The notes under the pieces were generated by a model. The model ran no database searches. It was given only the letters and a program-made list of their open reading frames with translations, and was not told the origin of the DNA. The position numbers and the translations under genes were made by a program. Below, one piece after another: positions 11,861-24,776 of a stretch of DNA of 64,000 nucleotides (positions within the stretch are counted from its first letter, which is position 1; each line of letters starts with the position of its first letter). Source of the stretch: Struthio camelus (lineage: Eukaryota; Chordata; Aves; Struthioniformes; Struthionidae); contig NC_090942.1 of the NCBI RefSeq assembly GCF_040807025.1, forward strand, positions 61,832,911 through 61,896,910, read 5' to 3'.

Positions 11861-14800
11861 AATGCATAAATGCATTACTGGTGTAAGCAAATACGTTCCA
11901 CACACCTCAAAGGAGCCATGCCTGTTTGTACCCATGGTGAATTTGGTTCATTTTCCCCTGAGGCCTTTTTCCATTTTAAATATAGAATACTTGCAGATGG
12001 GCAGAGCCGCAGTGGGGTGCACAGCTTTGTGTTAAAACAGGCAGCTTGCCTTTGGTTCGAACATCACGATGTCCTCTACCGTGATTACATTTTTTAGAGC
12101 TATCAGTGACAATTATTGCAGCTCCTTGTCAACTTTGGCTTTGGGATTACTTGCAGGGCCTCAAGCATCAACATAAACATAAAAGGATGTTTAATACTGA
12201 TGTTTAATATTGACAGGATTTCTGGAATAGCTATTTAGGCAGTATGAGCTTGCACGTGTACATACATACATGTAGATATGTTGTTTTTATATATACTCAT
12301 ATATATGTTTGCCAATATGGACACCTGCACACACACATGCAGTTATTATTGATTATAATTCTCCCTTGGAAATTAGATGCTGCCATGTCAATTTATCTAC
12401 TTTCCTTCAGGGTCAATCTCGCCTTCTTTTCAGGAGTGCTGAGTACCTACTGCTGCCATCAAATGCAGTGGCAGCCATGCACAACCACCTCCTCTGAAAA
12501 TTATGTTTCCAAAAATCACAAGTCTGTTTGTGACAGGTATTGATCTGCTGGTGTTTCTCTTTTCAATAAAAATATTCCATTATACTTCTGCAGGATCCTG
12601 GCACCCCCCAGCACTGGAGGATCTGAGTCCAACAACTGTACCACTGGTGGCTGTTTTTCTTGAGAAATCAATCTGCAAAGCTTCACTTCAGGCTCAAAAG
12701 GCTCCTTTGAGCTTTGCTTGTTGTGCTAAAAAACGTGTTTTCGAAAGCAAGTCCCTGTTATCGGGAGTCCAGGGTCTTCTGCTGCATTTCCAAACAGCAG
12801 CTCCTCAGATGTCTCAGACTGCGTTGCACGTTTGTAGGCAGGCAAAGAGACTGGCCATCTAGCATCTGCTTTATTAAGCTTTATTAAGCACAGGAATGTT
12901 TATTAGTACGGAAGAGGGTGTTGTTTTATTCCTCTTGTGGCTCTTTGCACCTGTGATGGGCAGAGAAGCCTTTGGTTCCTTGTATTTTTGGAGGTAGAAC
13001 GGGGTTAACCTTGCCGAGGCACTGTAAAAGGTCAGCGCTTGTTGTGGTGAACACAAGTCTCAGGGCCGTCCCTTTTGGCCAAGAAGCAAATTGTTGTGAG
13101 TTGAGACCTAATGATCCCTACAAATGATGAATGCAGCACTTAAAGGGGGATATGACAGCTGAGAGGCATATTCCACGGTATATCTTACTAAAGCTTAATT
13201 ATTGTAGATGCGAGGACTTTGCCTGTGTATTGAAGCTCACTTACATTTTTTTACATAGATGTAGCCTCATGGTCTGGCCCTGGGAGATGTATTTTCAGTC
13301 TTTCCATGAATTAGATTTGTTGGTACATAATCAGGACGACACGAGCGGCCCGGGCAACGTAGACGCTCTCATGTGCTGGGTGCTTGTGTGCTCCCAAGAG
13401 CTACACCAGGAGCCAAGTTTTACAAGGAACATCGCAGGTGCTCCCTTTCCCTGCAGATCCCTTTGTGGCTGGAATGAGGATGAGCAGGAAAGCTGTTATA
13501 GGACCCCTCCATCACAAGAAGCCTCAAAGCAAAGGAGTGGTACTCGAGTAGCACATAGTCGTATGCAGAGTCCCCAAAACATCTCTCTTCCCCATTTACT
13601 GATTCCGTCGCTTCTGCTGCCACCGTTCAGGGATGGGGTGAGCACATGGCATCAGCAGCAAGGGACCGGGCAATGGGAGAAGTGACCAGGGGGTGTACAG
13701 ACTGCTGCGAGAGGGCACATGTGACATGAACAAGTTTCACTGATCGTTTATCACTGATACAGGGCAATTTTATGCCAGGAGCTTTTCCCAGAGCCAGGAA
13801 CCAGAGCCTGTGTTTATTTCCAGTGAAAACAAAGGCCTTAAAATGTGATTAAAAAGTGCACACAACTTTTTTCAGGAGAAGAAAGGTAAACTCTGCTCAA
13901 GAAGCATAAAAAGATCTCACCTACTACTGATCTTCTTACCATTTTCCCAGTGAAAAATTTGCGAACAGAGACCTACCTGGCTTTCTCTTTGTGTCTGTAG
14001 CACTCCTAATCCAGCAAGGTCCTGAATTGCAACTGGAGACATCAGTTCACCCACGATAACAATGAATAAGCGATAACAGTGAATCAGCCTCCTTCCTACA
14101 ACGTTGAGTTCATCATGTCTGATACTGTCCTCACCCACACTCTGGCTGGGTTCAGTGAAGCTAATCCCAATTCATATCCGAGCTTGCATGCAGAGAATAA
14201 GATTTACCACTTCAAATGCTGTAAAGTGGTTGGAAAGTGTTGCTGTGAAGCACAGCTGCATGCTTTGGTTTTTGCTGACAGATTTTTCTGCAGATACTCA
14301 ACCACTTGGTGGTGCTGCAGAAATGATCTGCTTCCCTTTCCGAAGCAAAGCAGGCTTCTTCTCTTTCGTGAACCATAGCCACAGATCACATGAGATAAAG
14401 CTGTGGCAAGAAGCACCTTTTAACGTTTTCCCCTTTCTCTTCTCTCATATGAACATTGCCTTTGTGATGGTCAGGTTAAAAACCTAGAAAACCAGCTGTC
14501 ACGTTTGTCCTCTGTGTGTAAAGTTACAACCTCAGGTTACGGACCATACTGAAAATTGCAGGGCAGGGGCATCCCATGAGAACTCACTGATTTGAAAATG
14601 AACATGTTCCACACCACCTTGTGTGAAGGCAGTGAAAGCCAGGTAGCGAGCTCTCCCGGGCCCCTTGGCAGACCCCAGGCACACCCTGTGGGTGCCACCT
14701 GACCGTGGAGGTCAAAGGCGAGTAGGGAGAATGGAGTCCCAAATAGTCCCCTCCTTTTTGTCAAGCAAGGCCAAAAAGGCAATGAAAGCCCTGGTGTAGC

Positions 14801-17599
14801 AACGTTCTTGAGCTTTGTGCCTAAGTCCGAAGGGGGACATGACTGCAAGAGCCCTGCCATGTCTGCCCGTGGCAAGTGAGAGGGGCTGAGGGGAAGCATG
14901 GGGGAATCGAACAGACGACTTTGGACAATATCGTGGTGATGGTGGATGAGTGGAGAAGGAAGGTTAATAGTTTTCGGCAGTTTTGCAGTAGCATCTGGTT
15001 GACCCTAAGCAGGCTAACTGATGTCATCTTTGTAGGCTCAGGTGCTGGCAAAGGCTCCTGTGCATGAAGCCCTCCTGGAGATTAGCACAAGCTAAGGTAA
15101 AGGGAGACGGATTTGGTCTTGCTAAAGCAACAGGAAATAGGCAGAGGTCACATTGCTCCTCCTATCAGCATTGAATACTTTTTTCATTTTGGTAACAGAC
15201 CCTCGGAAGTGTTCTTTAGAAATGAGTGTCCTGTTCCATTAAAAATATATCTGTTTCTTTCTTATAACACAATTAGTGTCAGCAAAGCATTCTGCGGATC
15301 TGAGAAGATTTATTTTTGTATAATTCTTAGGAGGCAGGAAAGCGTATTCCAGTTCTGTAGGGGAGATAAGGAGAGACAAGTTTAAAAGTGATTTTAGGCA
15401 CTGGGCCAGATTTTCTGATTCACCGTAGCTCAGGGAAGACAAGGCGGAGTCCCACAGCGTCTGCAGGAATTTGCTGAGGATGGGAGCTCTTTCCTACAGT
15501 TGGCATTACCCAAAGCAGTGTGGGCTTCGCATTGGTAGGCGAAACTGGCTGCATCGATACGTTGCCTTGCTTCTCCCCATAGGATCGTAGCGGCATCTTC
15601 TCTGAAGGGCTGGATCCCTGCTCCTCTGCAGGGCTGCTGAGCCACGAGTGTCATGAGTGGCCTCAGCGCAGGCTGGAGAAGCCCAGGGGTGGCTGTTGTG
15701 CGGACCAGCTTGCTCTAGCTCCAGAGAAAACGGCCTGTCGTCTCAACACCGTGAGAACGTAGCTCGCCTCAGCCTCTCCTCCCCATCCCTAAAACAACCC
15801 CAATCCTGACACCCTGCTGTGGGCACAGCCCTGAGGACAGCACTGGGGTCAGAGGGGCTGCCGCATCGCTCCTCACAGGCTCCAGCACACTGCGGGGGCA
15901 TCCCCGGCTCCCTTACGCCTGCTGCGGGGGCTCAGAAGTGCCCTATTCCCTTTATACGGCAGCAGAAGCACAAAGGAAACCTAGAGAGACACGGAGTCTT
16001 CCCCCTTGCAGTTCCCTAGCCAGTGAAATGAAATTTTCATGCATAATGAGTCTTTGATCATGTGTGTCACTTAGCTAATTCGCTATTGACTTAACGGGTT
16101 CTCTCTGCTAGACAATATGCATAAAGGATGGGAGTTTAAAAAGATCTAACGGAAGATTATATTTGATTCTTGGGCATCAACGTATGAACAGATCCATCTG
16201 CCATTTAACTGCTCTTTGTAGTTTGCTGTCCCAGATTTTCCAGTGTGCCCTTTTCCTGTGGAATGCATTTTGTATCATTGCTACACATCCTAAAGTCATA
16301 ATATTCTGTTTACATTTTTGTAATCACTTGGCATAAAACGATTATGTTGCCATTAACATTTTTATTATTTGACCTAATTTTATTTACAAGTCATAGACAA
16401 CGCTATTTTCTAAAGCCAGGAAGTGGCTGCAGACAAATGAAAAAGTAAACAAAAGGAAGCTGGCAGCCTTTGTGCTGAATGTATTTTCTAATTTGGTATT
16501 GTTTTGACTTTGAGGAACTAATGATCATTGAAGAAAAAATGCAGACCGAATTGCAGCTATGAAGCAGAGCCATGATACATACTGTGCTGAATTCCAATAT
16601 TTTAATGGGAATTTTGGGGGTGGTGGGGACAGAGGGATGATTCCTCAGAGCTGGGCTGCAAGGGCAAGGGGTGGAGTCCTCCACCATTCCCAGAAACATC
16701 CCAAGCAGGGGAAAGAGTGGCCGTTTGGGAAGGGACAATTCAGTCCTTGCTCCCCTTGACCTACTGAGGGAAGGAGTTTGCGAGCCAGCCTGCAGCATAT
16801 GCGAGAAACAGGCAATAGAAAGCCACTTTGCTAGTTATTCCCACATATTTATCTCTTAAAAGAAGCAACAGATGCATAACGCTCTTTTCAACTCTACACT
16901 TGAACCACACATTCAAGTCACTAAGCCAGGGCTGAACCCAGGAAAGTGATGCAAATTACCAGTTGAATATAATGAATGCTGTTCTTTTTGAAGAGGTATC
17001 AGAATGGATATTGTTTTCTGTGTGTCATGTGGTCAATTCACAGTGACTGGACAGGATTTGCTGTCATTGTCGCTGAGCAGCAGACATTTGGGATAGTGTC
17101 CTGGAAAAGCTGGCTGAGTGCATCCAATGGCATTAACATCCAGTAACTGATTAATGCTATATCCAATATGAGTCTTAGCATAAGATACTGCGTTTAAGCT
17201 TCTTCACTCTAAGAAATATATGTATAGGAAAAAAAAAGATACTTATTTTTTACTTATATTACTACAGTAGGCTTTCCTCAAACTAAAAAAAAAAAAAAGG
17301 TGTACATCTAATTGCTGCATGGAAAGAATTACGCAGCCTAGACCCAGATCGCCAGACCTCAACATGAAAACAAACATCTTGAGCAAAACACACATATAGT
17401 TTGCTTCAGCACAGGCACCAGTGCAAAGACCGCCCTTCAAATGCCGCAAGCAAGGCTAGGAGGCAGCTCCGGTGTGATCAGACGGGGCAGGAAATCCCAG
17501 AGTCCTATAGAGACGTATCTGCCCCATCTCATCCATGAGTCATCCAGGATGAAGGGGTCAAAATGGCAAAAGTTCACACTTCCCCTTTATGTTCCCATA

Positions 17600-18070
17600 C
17601 AAATATCGCCGAGCGAAGGCTCCTCCGGGGCGTAGCTCCCCCCGGGGTGCACCGGGAGCCTGCGGCAGGATGCCCCAAGTCAGTTGGTGCCGCAGCTGCG
17701 TTTCTCTTGCCGCTTCCCCTTCGCAGCCCCCGCCACCTCCCAGCCCCAACCGCAGCCACACAACTCCACACGTTTCTGCAGCCACCCACGGGAACTGCCA
17801 GATCCTGCCCCCGTTCGCCAGCCAAGGGCTCGGGGCAGCGATGCTGAAAACCCATGTTTAAGGCGATTTGCTTTTTTTTCACCGCGTGTACCGTCGCATC
17901 AGGAGGCGCAGCGTCAGATTGCGAAACGGTGGCGGAGGGATGGCTGCCGTCGGTGGCGCTCTGCAGAAATCTCACGCGGGGATAAGTGGCGCCGGTGACG
18001 GCTTGTTCTGGATTTGAGATCGGACTGTGGGCACAAGGGGAAGAGCTGAGATCCAGTTGTGCGGATCTCG
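17600..18070. promoter_or_regulatory. CpG-enriched patch about 6 kb upstream of NUAK1
   Basis: GC-rich DNA with many CpG dinucleotides, especially 17610-17710 and 17880-18000, between AT-rich flanks. Frames up to 133 codons on either strand are Pro/Arg-rich and unrecognised, as expected from base composition. It is a candidate alternative promoter or enhancer. There is no direct evidence of function. Confidence 0.45.
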
Positions 18071-20707
18071 TGGCCTCGAATGCTGGCGGTTGAAAGCGAG
18101 GCAGCCTGTTTGTGCCACAGGAAAAGGGCAGAAAAACAGCGGTGCCGGAAGGGAGGTGCCCAAAGGCAAGAAAGGGAAATGATGAGAGGAGAGGAACGTG
18201 GTGCCGAGTGACTTAATTACTTATTTTACTTCTTGTTGTGGTTTCCTTTGGTGAGATATACAATCCAGCAACTGTAACGCGCTGCAACTCCCTTTGAATG
18301 ATGATGAAAGCTGCAATGTTGGTTTTCCTTGTTCCAGCCTGCTGATGTATGTGGACTCTAATCCTGAAAGGATTAATGTCCAGGGGAAAGGAGGGGGGTT
18401 AGTAGTTTGGATTGTGTGGCTCATTTATTTAATAAAAATAATATATAAATAACACAGTAAACATTTATGCTATCTCCAAGCTTTACTGAAAGACTGTCTG
18501 AGCTGAATGAGAAATACGAGAGCAAGAGAAAACAAAGGAATTGTGTGTGCTTAATCTTCTGGAAACGGTGTGTGTTTAATCGTCCTGTGGTCTGCAGTAG
18601 AAGAGAATTTAGGCCTTGGCCCCTACATTTTCATCTTCTCTCCTCTGAAGCTTGGGTAGAGTTTCTCCTCACTTCACTGTGGCATCGAACGGCTCAGTTT
18701 AGCCGTTTAGCTGTGAGGCGCTCAGGTGTCATGCAGCACTGTTGAGCACAGAAAAGCAGGTCTAACATGCATAAAATCATGTATGTGTGTGTTTGTATAC
18801 ACATATACAGGCACCAGCACATGCGCCTTTTCTAAATATGTCAATGAATCTCCAGATCTGGAGATCTAAATTCAGACGATAATCGGTTTCCTCTGCACTA
18901 GGGATACTCCAGCAAAACACAGTCACAAGTAAAAGAAGTAACTAATATTAGAAGAACAAATGATGACATGCTCACATCACGTGATAACACGTTTGCTCAT
19001 TGGAGCAAGCACCTGACGCTTAGAAATGGAATTTTTAAGGATTTTTCATGGCCACAGGACTCATCTCCAATTGAAACTGTATTATATACCCTTAAGAAGA
19101 ACCCAGTGTAAACATTTCAGAGTCCTCTCCTACTCCCAACAGACATTACAGCAATTTCTCCATTTTCTCATTGCCTGTAAAGCTCTGTGATGGGTCCAGG
19201 ACTGAGATTCAAAAGGCATAACTCCACTTAAGTGCTTGTGTCAAGGGTTTCCTGTTGCACTGACATCGCAAGACGCCTAGAGGCAATCAACTGATAAGAG
19301 GAGTGACATTAATTTAGATGCAAGTTACGCCCTCTGAATTCGGACCCTGGATGGAGATCCAGGATCTGGGCTTGCGCCTTGGTGCTGATGACTTGATTGA
19401 AGTATTGTTTTAGTAGTGAAATGAAATCAGTAGTATGCAAACAAGATTGCCTGGTTGAGACACACCTCAAAAACCGCTCTGGTCAGGGTAGAGGTTTTTT
19501 TTTATGGATCATGACAGAGAAAATCGGTGTTACAATCATAATCCTGAACTTGCATGACTCTTGTGATTTTTATAAATCGCTTCCATAAAGAATGTAAGTT
19601 CCAGGATGGGATGTGATCTGTCAGGGTAGATAATATGCAGATACCTACTGCAGGAAACAGATGGATGCCAGCCGCCTCTCTTTTTAAAGGATAATCCCTA
19701 TCACTGAGTGGAACGCATTAACATGCTTTCACTTCATCCTACCAAAAAGCTCTCTATTAGTATGTACTTAAACAGAGGAGAAAGTTCTGTGGAAAGGATG
19801 TCCTCTTGTTTTGCCTGCCGACATCCTCCAAATATTTGCAGTTATGTAATCTTTAGATTTGCAAACTGAACGGTGCCGAGCACTTTAGCCTGGTCCAGCA
19901 AAAGGCTTATGCCTACACTCAGCCTGAGCACCCAGCATAGGCAGTCAAGGCAACTGTACTGCAGCTGCTCCAATGCCTCCAAGACTATGGCTACGCCTTT
20001 CTCTGGGTATGGACTAGAGTTCAACAGGCAGGACTGAAACCTAAGAGCTTTAGAGAATACATGCCCATTGTGCCCAGGAATCCCTTTCATACTGCTGCCT
20101 CCTCTTTCCTCTCTCTTATGTTCTACAGATGCTGCAGGGAACAGCCCAACAGCGTAATCCAGTTCTCCAACAGGCCTCTCAGTTCTAGCTTTGCAAGGAT
20201 GATAGCAATAATATTGTCTCTAATGCTTTACAAACACTGAAGTGTGCTTATGAGCAAAGAATCTGTTTATGTACAAACGATACCACCTTACCCAGCTGAG
20301 CTGCAATACACAAAATTGTTGCTCTGAAAGTATCCGGCCTCAGTTTTTGAAATAAGTACTTGTAGGAAATGTCTTTGAAATGTGGCGATCAATTCTTCCA
20401 GCTGAAATGCATGGAAGGAAATGACATCAGCTCTGTCAATCTTACGTATCCTTCCACGTGTTGTGGATTTTCTGAGAAGACTTAAACATTTGACTGAAAG
20501 CTAGGAGGCCAGGGTTTTTTATCCTCCGTGTTTCTATGTCATATACCAAATAAGTTGTACAATTTTGAAAGGACATGGGAAAAATTAATCTGAGAAATGT
20601 ACTGAGTTTTATGATAAATTTAAATTCCTAACACGTTGCAAACTTTTAAGATTCTTTTCCAACTCACATTGCCTTACAGAAGGTAAACCTATTACATCTT
20701 TGGTTTT

Positions 20708-20743
20708 ATTGTTGTTGTTGTTATTATTATTATCATCATCATC
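20708..20743 (+). repeat. Compound trinucleotide microsatellite
   Basis: A run of TTG units turns into TTA units and then TCA units without interruption, all in the same 3-bp register, suggesting expansion followed by sequential unit mutation. Confidence 0.9.
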
Positions 20744-20797
20744 TATATCGTTTAAATTTGGTGCAACATATCTTCCAATACTGTCTTGCAAATCAGA

Positions 20798-20863
20798 GCC
20801 TAATCCTATTTTCATTGAAGGTGGTTAGTGGAAATCTACTGGTTTCAATGGGAGAACAATTCC
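20798..20863. repeat. TTTCAATGGGA-type palindromic remnant
   Basis: GCCTAATCCTATTTTCATTG facing GGTTTCAATGGGAGAACAAT. This is the decayed inverted pair of a palindromic element carrying the CATTGAAGTCAATGGGA-type core common in sauropsid DNA. Similar fragments occur near 3806-3858 and 27478-27560. Confidence 0.4.
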
Positions 20864-23800
20864 TTCTTGTTAACAAGGAAAGGTATTTACATAAAATATA
20901 AATGTCAGAACTGAAGAATTCCCTGGTGGTATCTACAAACTGAGAGAGCAGAAATTCTTACCAAACGTTTGTTTCAGAAATAACAAAATACTACATTCTT
21001 TACAATGACATGAATAACTAGGATGATGCAAACTGTCTAAAGAATTCAAAAAAGGGCATATTTGAGACCTTCTATGTCCATTCTGTGCCCATTCTAACAT
21101 TCTTTCTGCTTTCCTCTGTGTTTTTTGACTTCTTGGTATTATACATATTGTGAAGGACACGATTTACTATTTGCTCTGCTACTATTATTCTGGCAGTGAC
21201 AAGGATAATACTGATTGCAAAGCTGACAGAATGTTAAGAATTAAAAGGAAATATTTCATTTTAATCATACGTACTTCTACATTTATCACCATTTTCTGTT
21301 GTCACTGCTACTACAAATGAGTATGTGAAGTTTCTTGTGTCCCACTTTAATTTACATATTTGATTTGCTTAATGCCCTTCGCACTTGTAAGAGAGTGCAA
21401 ATTTAAAGGGAAAAACAGTATTTCTAATACTACACAGTGCCTATACTTATGCCATTATAAAAATGGCATTTTTCATTTTGGAGCTTCTGGAAATGTATTA
21501 TGCTTTATATCTGTCCAGCCGCAATATATAGTGATGATTCATGACATATTTCCTTATGTAACTGGTGGTGCATACTTCCAGCTAGTTAAAAGAGAATTGT
21601 CTCCTGGGAATATTAATAAGGCTCATGACTATAACATAATGAAAACTTTTTTTCTTCATGGGGATCACTGCTTTCGGGCTATTAAAGAAGTGTAAAGGAG
21701 CTGGATTTGGCTATACTGAATTCCAGCCTAAAGGGAGCTTCCGGACAGTCAGAAATGGACCTAGCTGGACGCTCCCCCCTGCTGCGTTCTGGAAGGACGA
21801 GCCATTCCTGAGCTGCTGTTGCAGTCCAAACCCCAGTCAACTGGCACAGGTTAGAGCAGAAGCCAGACTGCTCTAATTCCTGGCCGGACTAGGGTTGGCA
21901 TGGCATATGCAAAACAACCAGGCAGTTTTAATGTCATCTTAACAGATTGCCCCCACCTTTGCACTCAGCAAGATTGAAACTCTGATCTAATCCATTTAAG
22001 TGAGGTTGCATTGAGGTGAACCCGTGCCAGAGCAACTTCTCACTTCTCCCAACAGATAAGGGCACCTCTTTGGCTCTCTGTGTTGCCTGTCCCTCCCCCC
22101 AGGTCACTTTGGCCTCTCAGTGCTGCTCCTTCCCCGTTCCACCCCTGCGCAATCCCCACGTGCAGTGCTGCCCTCTCTTCCTTCACACGGCCTTTTTGTG
22201 GGGGCTTGCCCTCAGCTGGAGGAGTTCCTCCGATGGGGGTTTCAAACCGGAGGTGTGCAGGGAGCGGGCACAGAAGGTAACTGAGGCAGTGCCAGACCCA
22301 CCTCTCCTGTTTGTTCAGGTAGCCTAGGCACTGCTCTATTTTATGTCAGCCGGCAGGAATGCAATAGCACTTTGGAGTATTAAAATAAAAATAAAGACCG
22401 AGGGCTACTGATGTAGTCTGACTGCTTACAAAGGGAAGACCACCGAACCTCCATGCTTTCCATCATTAAAGTAAAGGACGGAGTTATAGGAGGACACAGC
22501 TCTCCCTTTTGTGTAATAACAGAGTGAGGTTTCCCCTACCCTTTTTGTTTTGGAATATCTAGTTTGTGATGCACTCTGTGGAAGAGAGGTTAAATTTCAT
22601 TCTTCAGGGCGGAAGCCAATATCTGGCTCCCAAAGATCAAGAACCTAATGTGGGAGGCATTACTTCTCCTCTGACCACTACAGGATTCTTCCTTTTCTTC
22701 CTCAAAACGGCCAGCACGGTGCTCACTTCTGTCAGAAACAGGACACTAGACACTAGGCACTAGACAGACTTTTGCCTAGAGCTAGTCAGGCAATTCTGCT
22801 GATGCTAAAATGAAGGTAGAGAGACTAATTACATAGAAACCTGCGTTTGCAAGTTTATCAAGTTAGAGGGGCTAAGGCTATAACCTCAGAAAAGTATGTT
22901 CCTGATCACTATCTCAGTAAGAAACCCGGAGGAAGTCTAGCCTCCCGCACCAGCCTGGCACGCTAGAGGTGCTGAACAAGAGACCTCACTGTGTCTGGGT
23001 ATCACCCCATCGTGTTGACACCCCTGAGTTAGCTGCCTCTGACAAGCCGGAGCTTTTACTTGAGCCAGCTAGTCAAGTAGGCTGAGCACACGGAGCGACG
23101 TTTGCATTCATATTACCCCAGCAGGATGCAAGGATGGGGTTAGTAACTTCTGGGCCTGAACGGCAACCGCAAAGCTGGACTCGGGATTTCAGAAGGTCTA
23201 TACGTTCCCTCTGCAGAACAGACTGTACCTGTACCAGCTGTAACCTGTACCTTAAAGACTGTCCGGGAGAAGGAGACATAGAGTCAGGATTTTCAGATGT
23301 AGGCCTTTGCATCTGTCTAGCAACCTACCCGTTGAGAAACGCTGAAGTGATTCCACGCCACAAAAAAAAATTTCCCCCTTCTGCTAAAACAGGGACCATC
23401 AATCTTCCAGGGTCACAGAGCTGGGGAGGGCTTCTTCTCTAAAGGAAACATCTGATACATTTTAACCCTGGCGATAATTGATGTGCCCACATTGGTTTAA
23501 GTTTTCGAGACGCCTTTGCAAGAGAAATAACCAGCTTACTTTGAAACCAGGAGAAGTGTAAAATTGACACTCATTCGCATTTCAAGGTTCCTGAAAGCGG
23601 AGGTGAGGGCTCTGTCAGCTCCAGATCCTGGCCCTGCGTTGCGCGAAGGTAAAAGTCACGGCACGGCTTGGGCCTAGAGAGGTTTCTCGCAGGTGGAAAA
23701 CCTCCCGGAGCGCCATGACAGAGCCTGGCCCCTGCCAAGGGCAGCCAGGGGCTGGGTGCACCCGTGTTTTCCTGGGAGGTCTAATTACAGGGAAACCCCA

Positions 23801-24342
23801 CAGGAAACCCTAGCCCGTTCGGCTACTGGGGAAAATTAAGTGTTTTCTGGCCAAAAATAAAAATAAATAAAATAAAATTCTAGATCTCAGCCGGGTAGTG
23901 TTTTCTTTGGGCCTCTGTCCAGGCCGAGCGCACCCGCCCGCCCGCACCCATCCGTCTCCCTCGGGCGGCTGGGTGCGTGGGTGGCGGGGTGCCCACCCGC
24001 CAACCGCCGCCGGGCCCACGCGCGCGTGGGCCTCCCCTCTGCGGGCCCCACCTGGGCGGCCGTTGCCCAGGCGAGCGGCAGGGCGGCCAGGCGCCCCCCC
24101 CACCCCACGGCGGGGCCAGAGGGGCCGTTGGGCAACGCCGCCCGCCGCCATCTCCACAGCCGCCCGCCGCCGCCGCAGCACAAAGGAGGCCGCGGCCGGG
24201 CCGTTGCCGCCGGGGCGCGGCCGCCAGCGCCGCTCCCCCCACCCCCCGGTCTCCCCTCCGGCTGCTCGCTCCGCACGGCCGCGTCCCGCGACGCCAACGG
24301 CCGCGGCGGCACCGCCGGCTCCCCGCGGAGCGAGCGGCCGCC

Positions 24343-24376
24343 GGGGCGGGAGGGCGGCGGGGGCGGGGAGCCGGGG
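24343..24376 (+). promoter_or_regulatory. NUAK1: Predicted G-quadruplex with overlapping GC boxes
   Basis: Six G-runs of three or more (24343, 24348, 24352, 24359, 24365, 24373) with short loops, 98-131 bp before the NUAK1 start codon. This satisfies the usual G4 pattern on the coding strand. If inside the 5' UTR it could affect translation. If upstream of the TSS it could act in the promoter. Confidence 0.6.
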
Positions 24377-24473
24377 CGCCGCCCCCCGCCCGCCCTGGCG
24401 GTGGCGGCGCGGGGCTGAGGCAGAGGCTGCGAGGCCGGCGCGGCGCTCACACCCGCGCCCGCCGCCGCGGGGC

Positions 24474-24776
24474 ATGGAGGGCGCCGAGCCGGCCGCCCGC
24501 GGCAGCGGCAGCAGCAGCAGCCCCGCGCAGCCCCGCCGCCTCGCCGGCGGCTCCGGGGCGGCGGCCGCCGCCATGGAGGAGCCGCTCGCGGAGGCTCCGC
24601 GCCCGGAGGCGGCGGCGCCGGCGGCAGCAGCAGCCCCGGAGCCGAGGAAGCAGCAGGGGGTGAAGCGGCATCACCACAAGCACAACCTGAAGCACCGCTA
24701 CGAGCTGCAGGAGACGCTGGGCAAAGGCACCTACGGCAAAGTCAAGCGGGCCATCGAGAGGTTTTCCGGCAGAGTG
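24474..24776 (+). CDS. NUAK1: NUAK1 coding exon 1 (N-terminus and ATP-binding loop)
   Basis: First coding exon (101 codons) of NUAK family kinase 1, an AMPK-related Ser/Thr kinase activated by LKB1 and acting on substrates such as the myosin phosphatase subunit MYPT1 (family knowledge). Residues 1-57 are a low-complexity Ala/Pro/Ser leader. Residues 58-75 are basic and His-rich ([12 protein letters not shown] at 64-75), typical of NUAK proteins. The kinase domain then starts at [15 protein letters not shown] with the glycine-rich loop at residues 83-90. NUAK1 is favoured over NUAK2 by HRYELQE and [10 protein letters not shown]. The ATG at 24474 is the first in this frame, there is no ATG in any frame on this strand from 23718 to 24473, and the context is good (G at -3 and +4). 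The encoded start MEGA matches my recollection of mammalian NUAK1. The leader looks about 20 residues longer than in human. The exon ends at a GTAAGG donor in phase 0. Confidence 0.95.

Larger units (their letters stand above)
1000..23889. other. Non-coding upstream region without a recognised gene
   Basis: About 23 kb before the NUAK1 CpG island, with no open frame I recognise and no tRNA or rRNA. The longest frame outside GC-rich DNA (184 codons, 13131-13685, +) has ordinary composition and no recognisable domain. The content is mostly unique sequence with two CpG-rich patches and scattered old repeats, listed separately. In mammals, as I recall, CKAP4 lies upstream of NUAK1. No CKAP4 coding sequence is visible here. 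Confidence 0.7.

Noticed and set aside
13131..13685. 184-codon open frame on the plus strand
   Set aside because: No recognisable domain, no promoter signal and an ordinary codon pattern. A single frame of this size is plausible by chance in 64 kb.
18848..18865. Perfect 18-bp palindrome centred on CCAGATCTGG (a 16-bp one also at 30591-30606)
   Set aside because: One or two palindromes of this size are expected by chance in 64 kb, and nothing around either suggests a site.
23898..24473. Upstream extension of the NUAK1 frame (192 codons without stop)
   Set aside because: There is no ATG in it, it is low complexity, and the first ATG at 24474 matches the family's N-terminus. The extension is 5' UTR or promoter.
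23810..24574. 254-codon open frame on the minus strand across the CpG island
   Set aside because: Composition is Ala, Arg, Gly and Pro throughout, with no domain. It is antisense to the NUAK1 leader and explained by stop-poor GC-rich DNA.
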